A DNA stretch of 35,576 nucleotides from Thiosulfatihalobacter marinus (GTDB lineage: Bacteria > Pseudomonadota > Alphaproteobacteria > Rhodobacterales > Rhodobacteraceae), in NCBI RefSeq assembly GCF_016019955.1, contig NZ_JAECRZ010000021.1:1-35576 (forward strand). Direction: 5' to 3'. The notes beneath the pieces were generated by a model, which worked only from the letters and a program-made list of their open reading frames with translations, had not been told where the DNA came from and searched no databases. The position numbers were made by a program, and so were the translations under genes. Below, piece by piece: positions 24,611 to 32,894 of this stretch. How positions within the stretch are numbered: position 1 is the stretch's first letter; the number at the start of each line of letters is the position of its first letter.

Positions 24611-24650
24611 AAAACCGCCCCGCAACACGACCTTTCGCGACGCGGGGCGG
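24611..24650 (-). terminator. Rho-independent terminator after the acyl-CoA dehydrogenase gene
   Basis: On the minus strand a stem CCGCCCCGC pairs with GCGGGGCGG across an 18-base loop and runs into TTTT. It starts about 20 bases beyond the stop of the gene at 24671. The rest of this 315-base gap holds only the direct repeats and AT-rich sequence. Confidence 0.8.
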
Positions 24651-24670
24651 CCCGTTCCTCTGTCGCTGCC

Positions 24671-26332
24671 TCACCCCAGCAGGCGTCGGGCGATCACCTG
24701 GGCCTGAATTTCCGCGGCACCCTCGAAAATGTTCAGAATGCGGGCATCGCACAGGATACGGCTGATCTGGTATTCCAGCGCAAACCCGTTGCCGCCATGG
24801 ATTTGCAGCGCATTGTCCGCCGCCGCCCAGGCCACACGCGCGCCCAACAGCTTGGCCATTCCGGCTTCCAGATCGCACCGGTGGCCGTGGTCTTTTTCCC
24901 AGGCACTGAAATAGGTCAGCTGACGGGCCACCATGATCTCGACCGCCATCATCGCCAGCTTGCCCGCGACCCGGGGAAAGCTGATCAGCGACTGGCCGAA
25001 TTGCTTGCGGTCCTCGCCATATTGCATCCCAACTTCCAGCGCGTTCTGCGCCACGCCAATGGCGCGCGCGGCGGTCTGGATGCGGGCGGCTTCGAACGTC
25101 TTCATCAACTGTTTGAAGCCCTGGCCCTCGACCCCGCCCAACAAGTTCTCACCCTTGACCTTGAACCCGTCAAAGCCCAGCTCGTATTCCTTCATGCCGC
25201 GATAGCCCAGCACCTCGATTTCACCGCCGGTCATGCCCTCGGTGGGGAAGGGGTTTTCTTCCGTGCCGGGGGTTTTCTCGGCCAGGAACATGGACAGGCC
25301 GCGATGGTCCGTCGTGTCGGGATCGGTGCGTGCCAGCAGGGTCATCACATGGGTGCGCGCGGCGTGGGTGATCCAGGTCTTGTTGCCCGTAACCTCCCAG
25401 TCTCCCTCGGCATTTTTCACGGCACGAGTGCGCAGACTGCCCAGATCCGACCCGGTGTTCGGCTCGGTGAACACGGCGGTGGGCAGGATCTCCGCACTGG
25501 CCAGTTTCGGCAGCCAATGCGCCTTTTGGTCTTCGGTGCCGCCCGCCTCGACCAGTTCGGCGGCGATCTCGGATCGGGTGCCCAGCGACCCGACCCCGAT
25601 ATAGCCGCGCGACAGTTCTTCGGACACCACCACCATAGATGCCTTGGACAGGCCCAGCCCGCCATATTCCTCGGGTATGGTCAGGCCGAACACGCCCATT
25701 TCGCCCAGTTCCTCGATAATTTCCATCGGGATAAGCTCGTCCCTGAGGTGCCATTCATGGGCGTTGGGGATCACCCGCTCGTCGGCATAGCGGCGGAACT
25801 GTTCGCGGATCATCTCCAGCTCATCGTCCAGCCCGGTCGCGCCAAAGGTTGCATGACCGGCATTGTCGCGCATCAGGGCAACCAGCCGCATCCGTGCCGC
25901 CTGGCTGTTGCCCCGGTCACAAAGGGTGCGGATCTCGGGCGCCATCAGTCCGCGCATGTCGTCCTGACTCAGTCCAAGATCCTGAAGCCGGACGATCTCG
26001 TTCTGGCTCATCGGGATGCCGCCGTAGATCTGCCAGAGATATTCCCCAAAGGCGATCTGGTGCAGCAATTGTTCCATTTCGCCGAATTTGCCATCGACCT
26101 CCAGACGCTCGGCCCAGGCCTGCATCTGGCGCAGCGATTGGGCATAGGTGGCCAGCCAGGCCAGGCCGTGGGCCGCTGTCTGGTTTTCTTCGATCAGCTT
26201 TCCGGAAACTTTACCATTTTCCGATACGGTCGCGCGCACCCGGGTGGTGGCGGTTTCCAGAATCGCGTCAACCGGGGCAACCGCCGCGCCGGTCAATGTC
26301 AGCAAATCGGCAAGAACAACGGAGTTCGTCAT
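24671..26332 (-). CDS. mcd: Acyl-CoA dehydrogenase, probable (2S)-methylsuccinyl-CoA dehydrogenase
   Basis: An FAD-dependent acyl-CoA dehydrogenase, 553 residues, clearly longer than the usual 380. About 160 residues precede the catalytic fold, which starts near LDDELEMIREQFRRYADERV. Fold motifs are GVFGLTIPEEYGGLG, AVFTEPNTGSDLGSLRT, NKTWITHAARTHVM, KQFGQSLISFPRVAGKLA and IHGGNGFALEYQISRILCDARIL-NIFEGAAEIQAQVIARRL. The long N-terminal extension and the Rhodobacterales setting suggest methylsuccinyl-CoA dehydrogenase of the ethylmalonyl-CoA pathway for acetate assimilation. A generic acyl-CoA dehydrogenase is the alternative. ATG 26332 has AGGA seven bases upstream; ATG 26359 (nine residues longer, GAGG upstream) is nearly as good. 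No other pathway genes are adjacent. Confidence 0.85.
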   Translation of the reverse strand: MTNSVVLADLLTLTGAAVAPVDAILETATTRVRATVSENGKVSGKLIEENQTAAHGLAWLATYAQSLRQMQAWAERLEVDGKFGEMEQLLHQIAFGEYLWQIYGGIPMSQNEIVRLQDLGLSQDDMRGLMAPEIRTLCDRGNSQAARMRLVALMRDNAGHATFGATGLDDELEMIREQFRRYADERVIPNAHEWHLRDELIPMEIIEELGEMGVFGLTIPEEYGGLGLSKASMVVVSEELSRGYIGVGSLGTRSEIAAELVEAGGTEDQKAHWLPKLASAEILPTAVFTEPNTGSDLGSLRTRAVKNAEGDWEVTGNKTWITHAARTHVMTLLARTDPDTTDHRGLSMFLAEKTPGTEENPFPTEGMTGGEIEVLGYRGMKEYELGFDGFKVKGENLLGGVEGQGFKQLMKTFEAARIQTAARAIGVAQNALEVGMQYGEDRKQFGQSLISFPRVAGKLAMMAVEIMVARQLTYFSAWEKDHGHRCDLEAGMAKLLGARVAWAAADNALQIHGGNGFALEYQISRILCDARILNIFEGAAEIQAQVIARRLLG

Positions 26333-26467
26333 CGTCAGGTCCTGTCCATCATGGGCCATGAATCATCATCCTCATTTTCTGCAGTGTGACATATTTCCTT
26401 TGCAGGTGCAGCGCAACATAAATGCGAATACATCGTTTCATTTGTTCGTTTGTTGCGCATTCAGGTT

Positions 26468-26496
26468 TTGCGGCAGTCCAGATTAGGGCCTATAGC
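26468..26496 (+). promoter_or_regulatory. Candidate promoter of the TSUP gene, probably leaderless
   Basis: TTGCGG (26468-26473), 17-base spacer, TATAGC (26491-26496). The predicted start of transcription falls at the ATG 26502, and no Shine-Dalgarno is visible, so the mRNA would be leaderless. Confidence 0.45.
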
Positions 26497-26501
26497 AAGA
26501 T

Positions 26502-27281
26502 ATGGATGCCTTTCTGCCCTTCCTTGCTCCGGATCTTGCGCCGGCGCTGTTTGCCATCGCCCTTCTGATCGCGGTTTTTGCCGGTATTATCAAAGGGATG
26601 GTGGGGTTTGGTATGCCGATGGTCCTGGTCTCCGGGCTGGGAACGATCCTGGCGCCGGAATGGGCGCTGGCCGGGCTGATCCTGCCGACGGTGGTCAGCA
26701 ACGGGGTCCAGGCGCTGCGGCAGGGGCCGGGGGCGGCCTGGCAATCGGTGCGCCGCTTTCAGGTGTTCCTGATCGCGGGGGGCATCGCGCTGGTGATCAG
26801 TGCGCAATTCGTCCGGATCCTGCCACAAGAGGTATTGTTGCTGCTGATCGGTGTGCCGATCACCGCCTTTGCCGGAATGCAACTGGTCGGGATAGCTCTG
26901 CGCCTCGCGCGCCCTTCCAACCGGGCCGAGATCGCGATCGGGACGGTCGCCGGTCTGATCGGAGGTGTCTCGGGCGTGTGGGGGCCGCCGACCGTGGCCT
27001 ATCTGACGGCGCTGGGAACCGAAAAAACCGAACAGATCCGCGTGCAGGGCGTGATCTACGGTTTAGGGGCGGTCCTGTTGTTGTTCGCGCATATCGGATC
27101 GGGTGTCATGCGTGCCGAAACCGCCCTGTTTTCTCTGGTGCTGGTGCCACCGGCCATCCTGGGCATGTGGCTGGGCGGGCGTATCCATGACCGGATCGAG
27201 CAGTCCACCTTTCGCAAGGCCACGCTGATCGTGCTGACCCTGGCCGGGCTGAACCTGATCCGCCGGGCGTTGCTGGGCTGA
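26502..27281 (+). CDS. TauE/SafE (TSUP) family membrane transporter
   Basis: A 259-residue inner-membrane protein with about eight hydrophobic segments and the TSUP repeat: FAGIIKGMVGFGMPMVLVSGLG in the first half and VAGLIGGVSGVWGPPTVAYLTALG in the second. The family exports or imports sulfite, sulfoacetate or other organosulfur/organic anions; the substrate here is not deducible. No sulfur-metabolism genes adjoin it. The start is ATG 26502, at the predicted transcription start. It is divergent from the acyl-CoA dehydrogenase gene and close to the AI-2E family gene downstream (63 bases). Confidence 0.88.
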   Translation: MDAFLPFLAPDLAPALFAIALLIAVFAGIIKGMVGFGMPMVLVSGLGTILAPEWALAGLILPTVVSNGVQALRQGPGAAWQSVRRFQVFLIAGGIALVISAQFVRILPQEVLLLLIGVPITAFAGMQLVGIALRLARPSNRAEIAIGTVAGLIGGVSGVWGPPTVAYLTALGTEKTEQIRVQGVIYGLGAVLLLFAHIGSGVMRAETALFSLVLVPPAILGMWLGGRIHDRIEQSTFRKATLIVLTLAGLNLIRRALLG

Positions 27282-27290
27282 TCGACCCCC

Positions 27291-27318
27291 TTGCCCGCCT
27301 CTGGCAAGGCGCTAGGAT
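27291..27318 (+). promoter_or_regulatory. Candidate promoter of the AI-2E family gene
   Basis: TTGCCC (27291-27296), 16-base spacer, TAGGAT (27313-27318). A short inverted repeat CTTGCC / GGCAAG (27290-27307) overlaps the -35 and could be an operator. The GTG start is 27 bases beyond the -10. Confidence 0.4.
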
Positions 27319-27344
27319 GCCCCTGCAATAGACAAGGCGGCCCC

Positions 27345-28448
27345 GTGAGACGATTTGAAACTTCCCTGCGCATTACCGCCGTAAGCCTGGCCGTCATCGC
27401 CACCGTTGTCTTGGGCTGGGTGCTGAAGTCGGCCCAACCGATCCTGGTGCCTATCGTGCTTGGTGCGCTGGTGGCATTCCTTATGGATGGCATCTCCAGT
27501 GTGCTTGCGCGTATCCCACTGTATTCCCACCTTATTCCGGGTTGGCTGCGCATGACGATGACCACGATTGTCATGTTCGTGATCCTCACTTTCGGCGTGG
27601 CATTCTTTGCGCGCAACCTGGAGCCGGTGGTTCGCGCCATCCCGCAATATGCCGAGGCGCTTTCGGTGATCGTGTCGGATTTTGCCGCGCGGTTCGACTA
27701 TGAGGTGGAACTGACCTGGCAGTCGCTGGATCGCGTGGTTTTCGACAATATCGATCTGCAATCGGTGATCCGCTATACGCTGAATTCGGTCAGCTATTCC
27801 GCGGGCTACCTGGCGCTGGTATTCCTTTACGCCATCCTTTTCCTGATCGAACGTGAGAGCATCGCCGTCAAAATCGCCGCAATTGTGCCCGATGACGATG
27901 CGCGCCGGACGGTGTGGCACACGATCGATCTGATCACCGATCAGATCGGCACCTATTTTACCACCAAGACCCTGATCAACGCGGTTCTGGGCGTCATCTG
28001 TTACGTGATATTCCTGCTGTTCGGCGTGGAATTCGCCGCGTTCTTTGCGGTTTTGACGGCTGTTTTCAACTACATACCTTATGTTGGTAGCTGGATCGCC
28101 ATGGCGCTTCCGATGCTGTTCGCCATAGGTTCATTCGGGCTTGGACTTGAGGCTTTCCTGCTGTTCGCGGCGCTCAGCGCGGCGCAGTTTGGCGTTGGGT
28201 ATTTCTGGGAGCCGCGCCTGATGGGGCGATCGATGAACCTTTCGCCGGTCATTGTCATGGTGTCACTGGCGGCATGGACCTCGATCTGGGGGCTGATCGG
28301 AGCGATCCTGTCGGTGATCCTGACATCGGGGATCATGACGATCATGTCCTTCTTCCAGACCACGTGGCCGCTGGCCATATTGTTGACGAATAACGGCGAG
28401 GTGCCCAGCCGCGACCCGGATGAAAAGCAGGAATCTATGACGCGCTGA
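27345..28448 (+). CDS. AI-2E/PerM family membrane protein
   Basis: A 367-residue multi-spanning membrane protein of the AI-2E transporter (PerM/TqsA) family. Features are the N-terminal hairpin SLAVIATVVLGWVLKSAQPILVPIVLGAL, a soluble alpha-helical middle with EVELTWQSLDRVVF, and the C-terminal helices with NAVLGVICYVIFLLFGVEFAAFFAVLTAVFNYIPYVGSW and GYFWEPRLMGRSMNLSP. Some members export AI-2, others act in Na+/H+ exchange; the role here is unknown. The start is GTG 27345 with AAGG upstream. Its last 14 bases overlap the convergent DUF2478 gene. Confidence 0.88.
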   Translation: MRRFETSLRITAVSLAVIATVVLGWVLKSAQPILVPIVLGALVAFLMDGISSVLARIPLYSHLIPGWLRMTMTTIVMFVILTFGVAFFARNLEPVVRAIPQYAEALSVIVSDFAARFDYEVELTWQSLDRVVFDNIDLQSVIRYTLNSVSYSAGYLALVFLYAILFLIERESIAVKIAAIVPDDDARRTVWHTIDLITDQIGTYFTTKTLINAVLGVICYVIFLLFGVEFAAFFAVLTAVFNYIPYVGSWIAMALPMLFAIGSFGLGLEAFLLFAALSAAQFGVGYFWEPRLMGRSMNLSPVIVMVSLAAWTSIWGLIGAILSVILTSGIMTIMSFFQTTWPLAILLTNNGEVPSRDPDEKQESMTR

Positions 28449-28944
28449 CAGCCTTGTACCATCTTAGCAAGGCGTCGATTTCGGCCTCTACGCACACGGC
28501 CTCACCACCAGAAAATTCCTTGAATTTATCGGCGTTTAGCGGGTTTGTCCCGGCAATGATCACGGCGCCGCCGGCGGCGGCTTCGGCCAGGAGGTTGCGG
28601 AACCCGCGCCCTTCGCCCTCTTCCTTGCCGAACTTGTTGAGCAGGAACAGGTCATAGGGCGTATCCAGGGTACGGGCGACTTCGGAAATGGCCTGCGCCA
28701 TCGCGTCGGGGTCAAGACGACAGCCACGCGCGCCCTTGCCCAGATATTGCGAGATACGGATCACCGGCCCGTCCGGCAAAACCTGCACGTCCATGTCGCA
28801 GCGCCCTTCGGTTTCACAGCCCGTGTTCTTCTGGACAATGCCCCGCGTGCGCACCCCTTGTGCGTGCAGGTGTTCAGCCAGTTCTGTCAGCAGCATGTCC
28901 AGCTCGCCGCGCCCGTGGGCCATGGTATAGGCTATTTTCAGCAT
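28435..28944 (-). CDS. DUF2478 family protein
   Basis: A 169-residue soluble protein of the DUF2478 family, which in other genomes tends to lie near molybdenum-transport or molybdoenzyme genes and has a nucleotide-binding-like fold; I see no such neighbours here. Recognisable parts are the start LKIAYTMAHGRGELDMLLTELAEHL, a cysteine pair C43/C49 (NTGCETEGRCDMDV), and FLLNKFGKEEGEGRGFRNLLAEA. It converges on the AI-2E family gene with a 14-base overlap. The ATG at 28944 gives the expected start. The function is not established. Confidence 0.85.
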   Translation of the reverse strand: MLKIAYTMAHGRGELDMLLTELAEHLHAQGVRTRGIVQKNTGCETEGRCDMDVQVLPDGPVIRISQYLGKGARGCRLDPDAMAQAISEVARTLDTPYDLFLLNKFGKEEGEGRGFRNLLAEAAAGGAVIIAGTNPLNADKFKEFSGGEAVCVEAEIDALLRWYKAVSAS

Positions 28945-28975
28945 GGGTTCTCTTTACCTTTTGGCGGCGCCCGGT

Positions 28976-29419
28976 TCAATCGCGGGCCCCCATCAACGAG
29001 CGCGGCATCAGCCGTCCGATCAGGGCAACCAGAAAAGCGGTGCTGATCCCGAAACACAGGATACCGGTGACACCGGCAAAGGCGCCGAACACACGGTAAT
29101 CAATGGGTAAAACAATGTCGCCATAGCCAACTGTCGTATAGGTGACAAGCGCGAAATACAGCGCATCGAACCAGTAATTCAGCGCCTCCATTCGCACCAG
29201 CATCCAGGCCCAGAACCAGACCTGGATTGTGTGGGACAAGACGATCACGCCGAAGGCTGTGTTAACAAATACCAGGACACGCAGCGATCTGTGGCGGCGT
29301 TTCAGCAGCGCGCCCAGGCGGTCCAAAACCCTGATGCAGAAGGTCAACATGCCCACATGGATGATTGCGCAGATGCCAAGTACAACCGATCCCCAAAACA
29401 ACTGGTCGATCTGTCCCAC
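28976..29419 (-). CDS. Two-helix potassium channel (ion channel family)
   Basis: A 147-residue membrane protein with four hydrophobic segments. The last two flank the selectivity filter TTVGYGD in LVTYTTVGYGDIVLP, which marks a K+ channel of the Ion_trans_2 type; no RCK/TrkA_N regulatory domain follows. The start is GTG 29419, which has a strong AGGAGG eight bases upstream; an in-frame ATG at 29629 would add 70 non-conserved proline- and arginine-rich residues. The charged segment RVLDRLGALLKRRHRSLRVL between helices one and two is cytoplasmic. It should act as a homotetramer. Confidence 0.86.
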   Translation of the reverse strand: MGQIDQLFWGSVVLGICAIIHVGMLTFCIRVLDRLGALLKRRHRSLRVLVFVNTAFGVIVLSHTIQVWFWAWMLVRMEALNYWFDALYFALVTYTTVGYGDIVLPIDYRVFGAFAGVTGILCFGISTAFLVALIGRLMPRSLMGARD

Positions 29420-29594
29420 GGCGCATTCCTCCTGATCCCGGTCCACCGACAGTAGGGGGGTGGGGCCGCCCGGATCAAGGGCCGTTCGACCGGCTTGGCC
29501 GGGCATTGGCGGGCGGGTTTGAGCGCGGCTGCCGCGCGGCGGTGCGAATCGGGGCCAAGTGGTTGTATTAACGCAAAAAATCGCAATCGGTTTC

Positions 29595-29627
29595 CCGCCG
29601 GTATCATGTCGGTATTGCGTCGGTATC
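29595..29627 (-). repeat. Tandem 11-bp direct repeat, locus 2
   Basis: On the minus strand three units follow one another: GATACCGACGC, AATACCGACAT and GATACCGGCGG. A possible fourth, GAAACCGATTG (29584-29594), follows. The first two units share 19 identical bases with the array at 24526-24547. It lies 176 bases upstream of the K+ channel start, in a 280-base gap after the cytochrome gene that holds no other feature. Confidence 0.7.
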
Positions 29628-29699
29628 AAGCTGCGGATTCGCCCAATGAAGTCATCGGGCGCCCGGCTCCGGATTTGTTCACACCATCCTGAGCAAAGA

Positions 29700-30536
29700 T
29701 CACGACGCGTCAGGCAGCGGAGGAATCGATCTCAGGTACAGAATGATGGCGTCGATATCGGCCTCGTCTGTCCTGGCATAATGCGCATAGCCCATGGGTG
29801 GCAACATGCGGCTGCCGTCTGGACGGGTGCCGGTGGTGATGATGGCTTTCAATTCGCTATCCGAATACCCGGCCACACCGTCCTCGTGCGGGGTGATGTT
29901 GGGGGCCACGGATACACCCCACGGGCCGTGAAACTCGTACCCGCCAGCGCCGAGGCTTGTTTCGAACATCGGCCCTGTCGGACCGAGTGTGGTGTGACAT
30001 TCCATACAGTGGGCCACCGGTCCGGCGAGATAGGCGCCATATTCGACCGTGACCCCGCGCGGCGGCGCGGTCACACTGTCAATTGGCGGGCCGTAGGCCG
30101 GGGGCAGGGGGATGTTGTAGGTTGAGGCGGGCGTTTTGTTGTCACTTGCGGGCAGGGTGCGCAAGAACGCGACAATCGACATCAGATCGTCGTCGCCCAA
30201 CCCACGATACAGGCCGATCGGCATGGGCGGGCCGATCACGGTTCCGTCCGGGCGGATGCCCTCGCGGATGGCGCGGGCCAGTTCCGTGTCGGACCAGCCG
30301 GCAACCCGGCCACCCGGGGTGATATTGGCCGCCCATGCCTCGAACTGGGCGTTCTTTTCGACCAAGAAGCCGCCCAGTTCATTGGACATGTCCGGGCCGT
30401 TCGGACCTTGGGGCGTGTGGCAATTGCCGCAGCCGGCGGGGCCACGTACAAGGTATTCGCCGCGCTCGACCGAAATCTCGGCAAAACCGACCGTGGCCGT
30501 GCCCAGCAAGAGCACAGCAAGAATGGTTGACTTCAT
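29700..30536 (-). CDS. Dihaem c-type cytochrome
   Basis: A periplasmic electron carrier of 278 residues with a Sec signal peptide (MKSTILAVLLLGTATVGFAE). Two haem sites are present: C36-C39-H40 in GCGNCHTP and C177-C180-H181 in HCMECHTT, each followed by a typical Met region (IGPPMPIGLY and LPPMGYAHYARTD). The two domains are homologous. This architecture resembles the cytochrome subunits of alcohol, sugar or other membrane dehydrogenases, where the cytochrome passes electrons to the quinone pool, but no dehydrogenase gene is adjacent. The ATG at 30536 is clear. A 14-base palindrome lies 40 bases upstream. The partner is not identified. Confidence 0.9.
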   Translation of the reverse strand: MKSTILAVLLLGTATVGFAEISVERGEYLVRGPAGCGNCHTPQGPNGPDMSNELGGFLVEKNAQFEAWAANITPGGRVAGWSDTELARAIREGIRPDGTVIGPPMPIGLYRGLGDDDLMSIVAFLRTLPASDNKTPASTYNIPLPPAYGPPIDSVTAPPRGVTVEYGAYLAGPVAHCMECHTTLGPTGPMFETSLGAGGYEFHGPWGVSVAPNITPHEDGVAGYSDSELKAIITTGTRPDGSRMLPPMGYAHYARTDEADIDAIILYLRSIPPLPDAS

Positions 30537-30575
30537 GGGGTGTCCCTCGATGTTCGCGTATATCGCGAGAGGGTA

Positions 30576-30589
30576 TCACGAAATCGTGA
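30576..30589. promoter_or_regulatory. Palindrome upstream of the cytochrome gene
   Basis: TCACGA-AA-TCGTGA, a 14-base inverted repeat 40 bases ahead of the cytochrome start. It could be an operator or part of a leader hairpin; a second small inverted repeat (CGCG..CGCG) lies near 30554. There is no supporting context. Confidence 0.3.
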
Positions 30590-30664
30590 ATCGCCAAAGC
30601 GGAGTCGAAAACGCCGCTTGCCCAGTCGCGGGACCAAAGCAGAAATACCGGGCTGTCGGGGCGC

Positions 30665-31444
30665 TTACCGCTTGATAAGTGCCCTGGTTTCGGCGGCAAG
30701 GGCACGGGCCGCGCGGGCCAGGATCAACGTATCCAGCCCGACAGCGAGGAAATTGACCCCCATGTCGAGATAGGTTTTGGCCTCTTGCGGGGAATATGTC
30801 AGGAGCCCCGCGGCCTTGCCCGCGCCGGTGATGCGGGCGATGGCGTCGGCGATGGCCGCCCTGACTTCGGGCGCGGCGGCATTTCCGGGAAACCCCATAT
30901 CGGCCGAAAGATCGGCAGGGCCGATAAAGACACCGTCAACCCCATCCACCGCAAGGATCGCGTCCAGATTATTCAGCGCGGCGCGGCTTTCGGCCTGAAC
31001 CAGCAGGCTGATCTGATCGTTGGCGGTTTGCACGTAATCGGCGATGGCGCCGAACTGGCTGACCCGGCCACCCATGGCGCCCATCCCCCGGATGCCCTGT
31101 GGCGCATAGCGGGTGGCGGCGACCAGGGCGCGGGCCTGATCGGCGGTATCGACCATGGGCACGAGCACGGTTTGCGCCCCGGCATCCAGAACCTGCTTGA
31201 TAACCCAGGCCTCGCCCACGGGCACCCGGACAATGGCCTGCGTGCCACGCCCCTGCACCGCGATCAGCTGATCTCGGATCGAGCGGATGTCGTTGGGGGC
31301 GTGTTCTCCATCGATCACCAGCCAGTCAAACCCGGCAGTGGCCATAAGCTCCGCCGCTCCGATATCAGCAAAGCTGAGCCAGCAACCGATTTGCTGCTGC
31401 CGGGCGGCCATGGCGGATTTGAAGGTGTTTTCGGGGCTGGGCAT
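30665..31444 (-). CDS. HpcH/HpaI family aldolase
   Basis: A class II (metal-dependent) aldolase of the HpcH/HpaI family, 259 residues. It has the TIM-barrel sequence FADIGAAELMATAGFDWLVIDGEHAPND with the catalytic H48, IVRVPVGEAWVIKQVLDAGAQTVLVPMVDT, the metal ligand Glu in LLVQAESRAALNN and GVDGVFIGPADLSADMG. These enzymes cleave 2-keto-4-hydroxy acids to pyruvate plus an aldehyde, or the reverse; the specific substrate (for example HKHD or ketodeoxy sugar acids) cannot be read. The start is ATG 31444, with AAGG eight bases upstream; ATG 31501 is rejected. No aromatic or sugar-acid catabolism genes are adjacent. Confidence 0.9.
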   Translation of the reverse strand: MPSPENTFKSAMAARQQQIGCWLSFADIGAAELMATAGFDWLVIDGEHAPNDIRSIRDQLIAVQGRGTQAIVRVPVGEAWVIKQVLDAGAQTVLVPMVDTADQARALVAATRYAPQGIRGMGAMGGRVSQFGAIADYVQTANDQISLLVQAESRAALNNLDAILAVDGVDGVFIGPADLSADMGFPGNAAAPEVRAAIADAIARITGAGKAAGLLTYSPQEAKTYLDMGVNFLAVGLDTLILARAARALAAETRALIKR

Positions 31445-31574
31445 GATGGAACCTTTGGTGCTTTGAAACCGGATATGCGTGGCCCCGCCGGAATGTATCA
31501 CGGGACGCAGAGATCAAAGACGTTGCCGCGCGGCTTGTCCAGCCCGTGACCGGGTGGCGCCCGGCGGGTTGGCG

Positions 31575-32726
31575 TCATCCCAGCCGGCGCAACAGATCGC
31601 GTGACGGTTCCCCGGTGACAGGCAGGCCATTTCGTGCCTGATAATCGCTGATCGCCGCGCGAGTTTTGGAGCCGATCACGCCGTCTGCGCCACCGGGGTC
31701 AAAACCTTGCGCGGCAAGGCGCTGTTGCAGGGTGATGCGGTCGTCCTTGGTCAGCCCGTATTCATCGGGCGGGAAGCTGCCGCGCAGCGGGCCGCCGCCG
31801 GTGATCCGGTCGGACAGGTGGCCGACCCCGATCGCGTAGGCATCGGAATTGTTATAGCGTTTTATCACATTGAAATTGCGTGTGACCGAGAATTCGGGCC
31901 CGCCCTCTTGCGGCTGGATGATGCGGCCCGCCGGCGCGCCAGGTCCGGCCTCGGCGCCCCATGTCACGCCCCGAGTCCAGCCGTTCTTTTGCAGGTAGGC
32001 AGCGGTGGAGGCCAGCGCGTCTGTCGGGTCTTCGGACCAGATGTCGCGCCGCCCGTCGCCGGTATAGTCAACGGCAAAGGCTTGATATGATGTGGGAATA
32101 AACTGGGTATGGCCCATGGCGCCGGCCCAGCTGCCTGTCAAGCGGTCGGCGGTGATGTCGCCCGATTGCAGGATCTGGAGCGCGGCCAGCAGTTGTTTTT
32201 CAAAGAACGCGCCGCGCCGGCCGTCATAGGCCAGGGTCGAGGTGGCCGAGATGACGGGTACGGTGCCGCGCCGCTCTCCGTAAAGGCTCTCCAGCCCCCA
32301 GATCGCGCAGATGATTTCCGCCTCGACACCATAAGTGGATTCCAGCCGGTTGAGCGTGGTGCGATGACGGGCAAAGGCGGCGCGCCCTTTGGAGATGCGC
32401 TCGTCCGAGGCGGCGATGGCGAGATAATCTTCGAGACTGCGTTTGAATTCGACCTGGTTGCGATCGCGGTCGACGACGCCGGGCAGGTAGCCGGCGTTGC
32501 GAAAGGCCGCCGAGAGCGTGGTTTCGGTGATGCCCTGTGCCGCGGCGCGCGATTTGAAGCCCTGTACCCAGCCCGTATAGCCAGGGTTTGGGGTGGGGCG
32601 CAGATCGGCGGGAAGCTCTGCAACAGGCTTGGCGCCGCGCGGCGCGGTGCGCAAAACCTGGTTGGTGCAGGCCGAAAGCCCAAGGGCCGTCAGGCCAAGG
32701 GCGAAGGTACGTCGGGTGATGCTCAT
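31575..32726 (-). CDS. MltB-type lytic transglycosylase, Tat-type lipoprotein
   Basis: The second MltB-like enzyme in the window, 383 residues. The N terminus MSITRRTFALGLTALGLSAC combines a twin-arginine-like motif (TRRTFAL) with a lipobox (LSAC, C20 lipidated), so it should be anchored to a membrane facing the periplasm. The SLT_2 domain spans about residues 45-315 with catalytic E146 in CAIWGLESLYG, SWAGAMGHTQFIPTSYQ and the C-terminal PG_binding_1 repeat (DGVIGSKTRAAISDYQARNG). The 389-residue paralogue at 84-1253 is soluble. MltB was the original outer-membrane lytic transglycosylase in E. coli. Confidence 0.92.
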   Translation of the reverse strand: MSITRRTFALGLTALGLSACTNQVLRTAPRGAKPVAELPADLRPTPNPGYTGWVQGFKSRAAAQGITETTLSAAFRNAGYLPGVVDRDRNQVEFKRSLEDYLAIAASDERISKGRAAFARHRTTLNRLESTYGVEAEIICAIWGLESLYGERRGTVPVISATSTLAYDGRRGAFFEKQLLAALQILQSGDITADRLTGSWAGAMGHTQFIPTSYQAFAVDYTGDGRRDIWSEDPTDALASTAAYLQKNGWTRGVTWGAEAGPGAPAGRIIQPQEGGPEFSVTRNFNVIKRYNNSDAYAIGVGHLSDRITGGGPLRGSFPPDEYGLTKDDRITLQQRLAAQGFDPGGADGVIGSKTRAAISDYQARNGLPVTGEPSRDLLRRLG

Positions 32727-32836
32727 GCCTCGGGTCCGCTTATTGTTTGAATTGCGGTTTGTATTGGGGGCAGGGTGCCAGATTCGGCGTGATCCGCCAA
32801 GGTGACAGGGATCGGGCAGCGGCGAATTGCTGATCG

Positions 32837-32867
32837 CAAAAGAAAAGGACGGCCCCCAAGGCCGCCC
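32837..32867 (-). terminator. Rho-independent terminator of the RTX-Hint gene
   Basis: On the minus strand GGGCGGCC-TTGGG-GGCCGTCC forms an eight-base-pair stem (one G-T pair) followed by TTTTCTTTT. It starts about 27 bases past the stop at 32895. Confidence 0.85.
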
Positions 32868-32894
32868 CTTCCATAGCGAAACCGTTGCGGCGGA

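Noticed and set aside
24590..26389. A 599-codon plus-strand open frame opposite the acyl-CoA dehydrogenase
   Set aside because: The minus strand holds a complete enzyme with all its motifs; the plus-strand translation is unstructured and has no ribosome site.
26399..26416. An inverted repeat TTGC-N9-GCAA as a RamB/PccR-type operator upstream of mcd
   Set aside because: The half-sites are only four bases and do not match the TTTGCAAA pattern expected for that regulator family; likely chance.
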